NCBI GenBank assembly: GCA_913052425.1
Contig: CAJXEG010000080.1
Span: 1 to 6,242 of the forward strand
Length of the DNA stretch: 6,242 bases
Direction of reading: 5' to 3'
Source of the DNA: an uncultured Flavobacteriaceae bacterium
GTDB taxonomy: Bacteria > Bacteroidota > Bacteroidia > Flavobacteriales > Flavobacteriaceae
The translations under genes and the position numbers were made by a program. The number at the start of each line of letters is the position of its first letter. Position 1 is the stretch's first letter. Of this stretch, positions 5,485 to 6,242 are shown piece by piece. Below the pieces are notes generated by a model that was given only the letters and a program-made list of their open reading frames with translations, was not told where the DNA came from and ran no database searches.

Positions 5485-6242
5485 ATGAAAGTTTTAAAAT
5501 TTGGTGGAACATCGGTAGCAAACTCGGAAAGTCTGTCCAATGTTCTCAAAATTATTCAAAAACAAAAAGGTTCTATTGCAGTGGTAGTATCCGCTTTGGG
5601 AGGGATTACTGACCTGCTCATGGAAATGCTTTCATTGGCACAATCCGGCGAAGACCATTACAAAGACAATCTTGCTGTGATCGAAAAACGCCATTTAGAT
5701 ACCATCAAAAAATGCGTACCCATCCAGCACCAAAGTGCCATCATCAGCTTTCTCAAAAAACACCTCAATGAATTGGAGTCTCGATTGGATGCTGTTCACC
5801 TTTTGGAGGAGGCTACCCCAAAAAACAATGCCTCCATATCCGCCTATGGAGAAATTCTCTCCAGCAATATCATTCAAGAAATCTTCAGTTTCAACGATAT
5901 AGATTCCGTTCTCAAAGACAGTAGAGCGCTGATCAAGACCATACTTCACAAGGGTAAAGAAGTGGTAGATTTGAGATTGAGCCAGAATCTAATTCAAGAT
6001 TATTTCAAAAAAAACAGTTCCAAAGTAGTTTTGCTTCCCGGTTTTATTGCCAGCAACGCATCGGGTGAAACCACCACTTTGGGCAGGGGAGGATCGGACT
6101 ATTCTGCTGCACTCATAGCCAATGCTACCGAATCAGAAATATTGGAAATCTGGACCGACGTCAGTGGTATGTACACCGCCCATCCCAAAATTGTTGCTCA
6201 GGCCAAGCCCATCGAAAAGTTGAGCTATTACGAGGCCATGGA
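5485..6242 (+). CDS. thrA: Aspartokinase, N-terminal part of bifunctional ThrA (cut off by window edge)
   Basis: Aspartokinase phosphorylates L-aspartate with ATP, the first step to lysine, methionine, threonine and isoleucine; in ThrA the same chain carries a C-terminal homoserine dehydrogenase. Only 252 codons and two bases are present, all within the kinase domain. Visible motifs: KFGGTS (5-10) at the N-terminus, AYGEILSS (120-127, conserved Glu123), LPGFIASN, LGRGGSDYSA (199-208) of the nucleotide/substrate site, and EIWTDVSGMYTAHP (221-234), then SYYEAM, all co-linear with E. coli ThrA. The sequence between motifs also looks like ThrA rather than monofunctional LysC, but the regulatory and dehydrogenase regions lie outside the window, so bifunctionality is inferred. 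The ATG gives KFGGTS at the family-typical distance; there is no Shine-Dalgarno, only A/T-rich AATATATAAA before it. A structured leader (5239-5484) suggests control by threonine/isoleucine supply. thrB and thrC commonly follow in this group but are not visible. Confidence 0.88.
   Translation, partial: MKVLKFGGTSVANSESLSNVLKIIQKQKGSIAVVVSALGGITDLLMEMLSLAQSGEDHYKDNLAVIEKRHLDTIKKCVPIQHQSAIISFLKKHLNELESRLDAVHLLEEATPKNNASISAYGEILSSNIIQEIFSFNDIDSVLKDSRALIKTILHKGKEVVDLRLSQNLIQDYFKKNSSKVVLLPGFIASNASGETTTLGRGGSDYSAALIANATESEILEIWTDVSGMYTAHPKIVAQAKPIEKLSYYEAM

Noticed and set aside
5695..5949. An 84-codon open frame on the minus strand within the aspartokinase gene
   Set aside because: It is antisense to a clearly conserved aspartokinase coding region and has no recognisable domain.

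Overview
The window looks like a chromosomal segment of a member of the Bacteroidota, most likely a Flavobacteriia relative. The protein sequences of GyrA, ClpC and the ThrA-type aspartokinase are all of the type found in that class. None of the genes has a Shine-Dalgarno sequence; they have A/T-rich leaders instead. One promoter-like element fits the TAnnTTTG -7 consensus of that phylum. This assignment is inferred from remembered family sequences, without a database search.

Layout: (1) Positions 1-2360, minus strand, hold the first 786 codons of gyrA (DNA gyrase subunit A), whose 3' end lies outside the window. (2) Positions 2361-2582 are an A/T-rich divergent intergenic region. It carries two copies of a palindrome-centred sequence, TATTAGCTAA, one near each gene start, and a 10-bp direct repeat. 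(3) Positions 2583-5132, plus strand, hold a complete clpC (849 aa, two AAA+ domains, ClpP-docking loop), followed by a strong intrinsic terminator at 5149-5180. (4) Positions 5181-5484 are a 304-bp leader region. (5) Positions 5485-6242, plus strand, hold the first 252 codons of an aspartokinase that best matches the N-terminus of bifunctional ThrA (aspartokinase / homoserine dehydrogenase I).

The leader region is the most interesting part. It contains a -7-like box, a 39-codon Ile/Thr/Val-rich open frame (5252-5371), and an 8-bp hairpin over the last Thr codons of that frame. It also has a second 35-codon open frame ending one base before the thrA ATG, and short segments that could form mutually exclusive pairings. 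Together these resemble a threonine/isoleucine-responsive attenuation or translational-control leader. There is no U-run terminator, so the mechanism would differ from the classical enterobacterial thr attenuator. The proposal is inference from sequence.

The three genes are housekeeping functions (DNA topology, protein quality control, aspartate-family amino acid synthesis) and do not form one operon. No mobile element, CRISPR array, tRNA or rRNA was seen.
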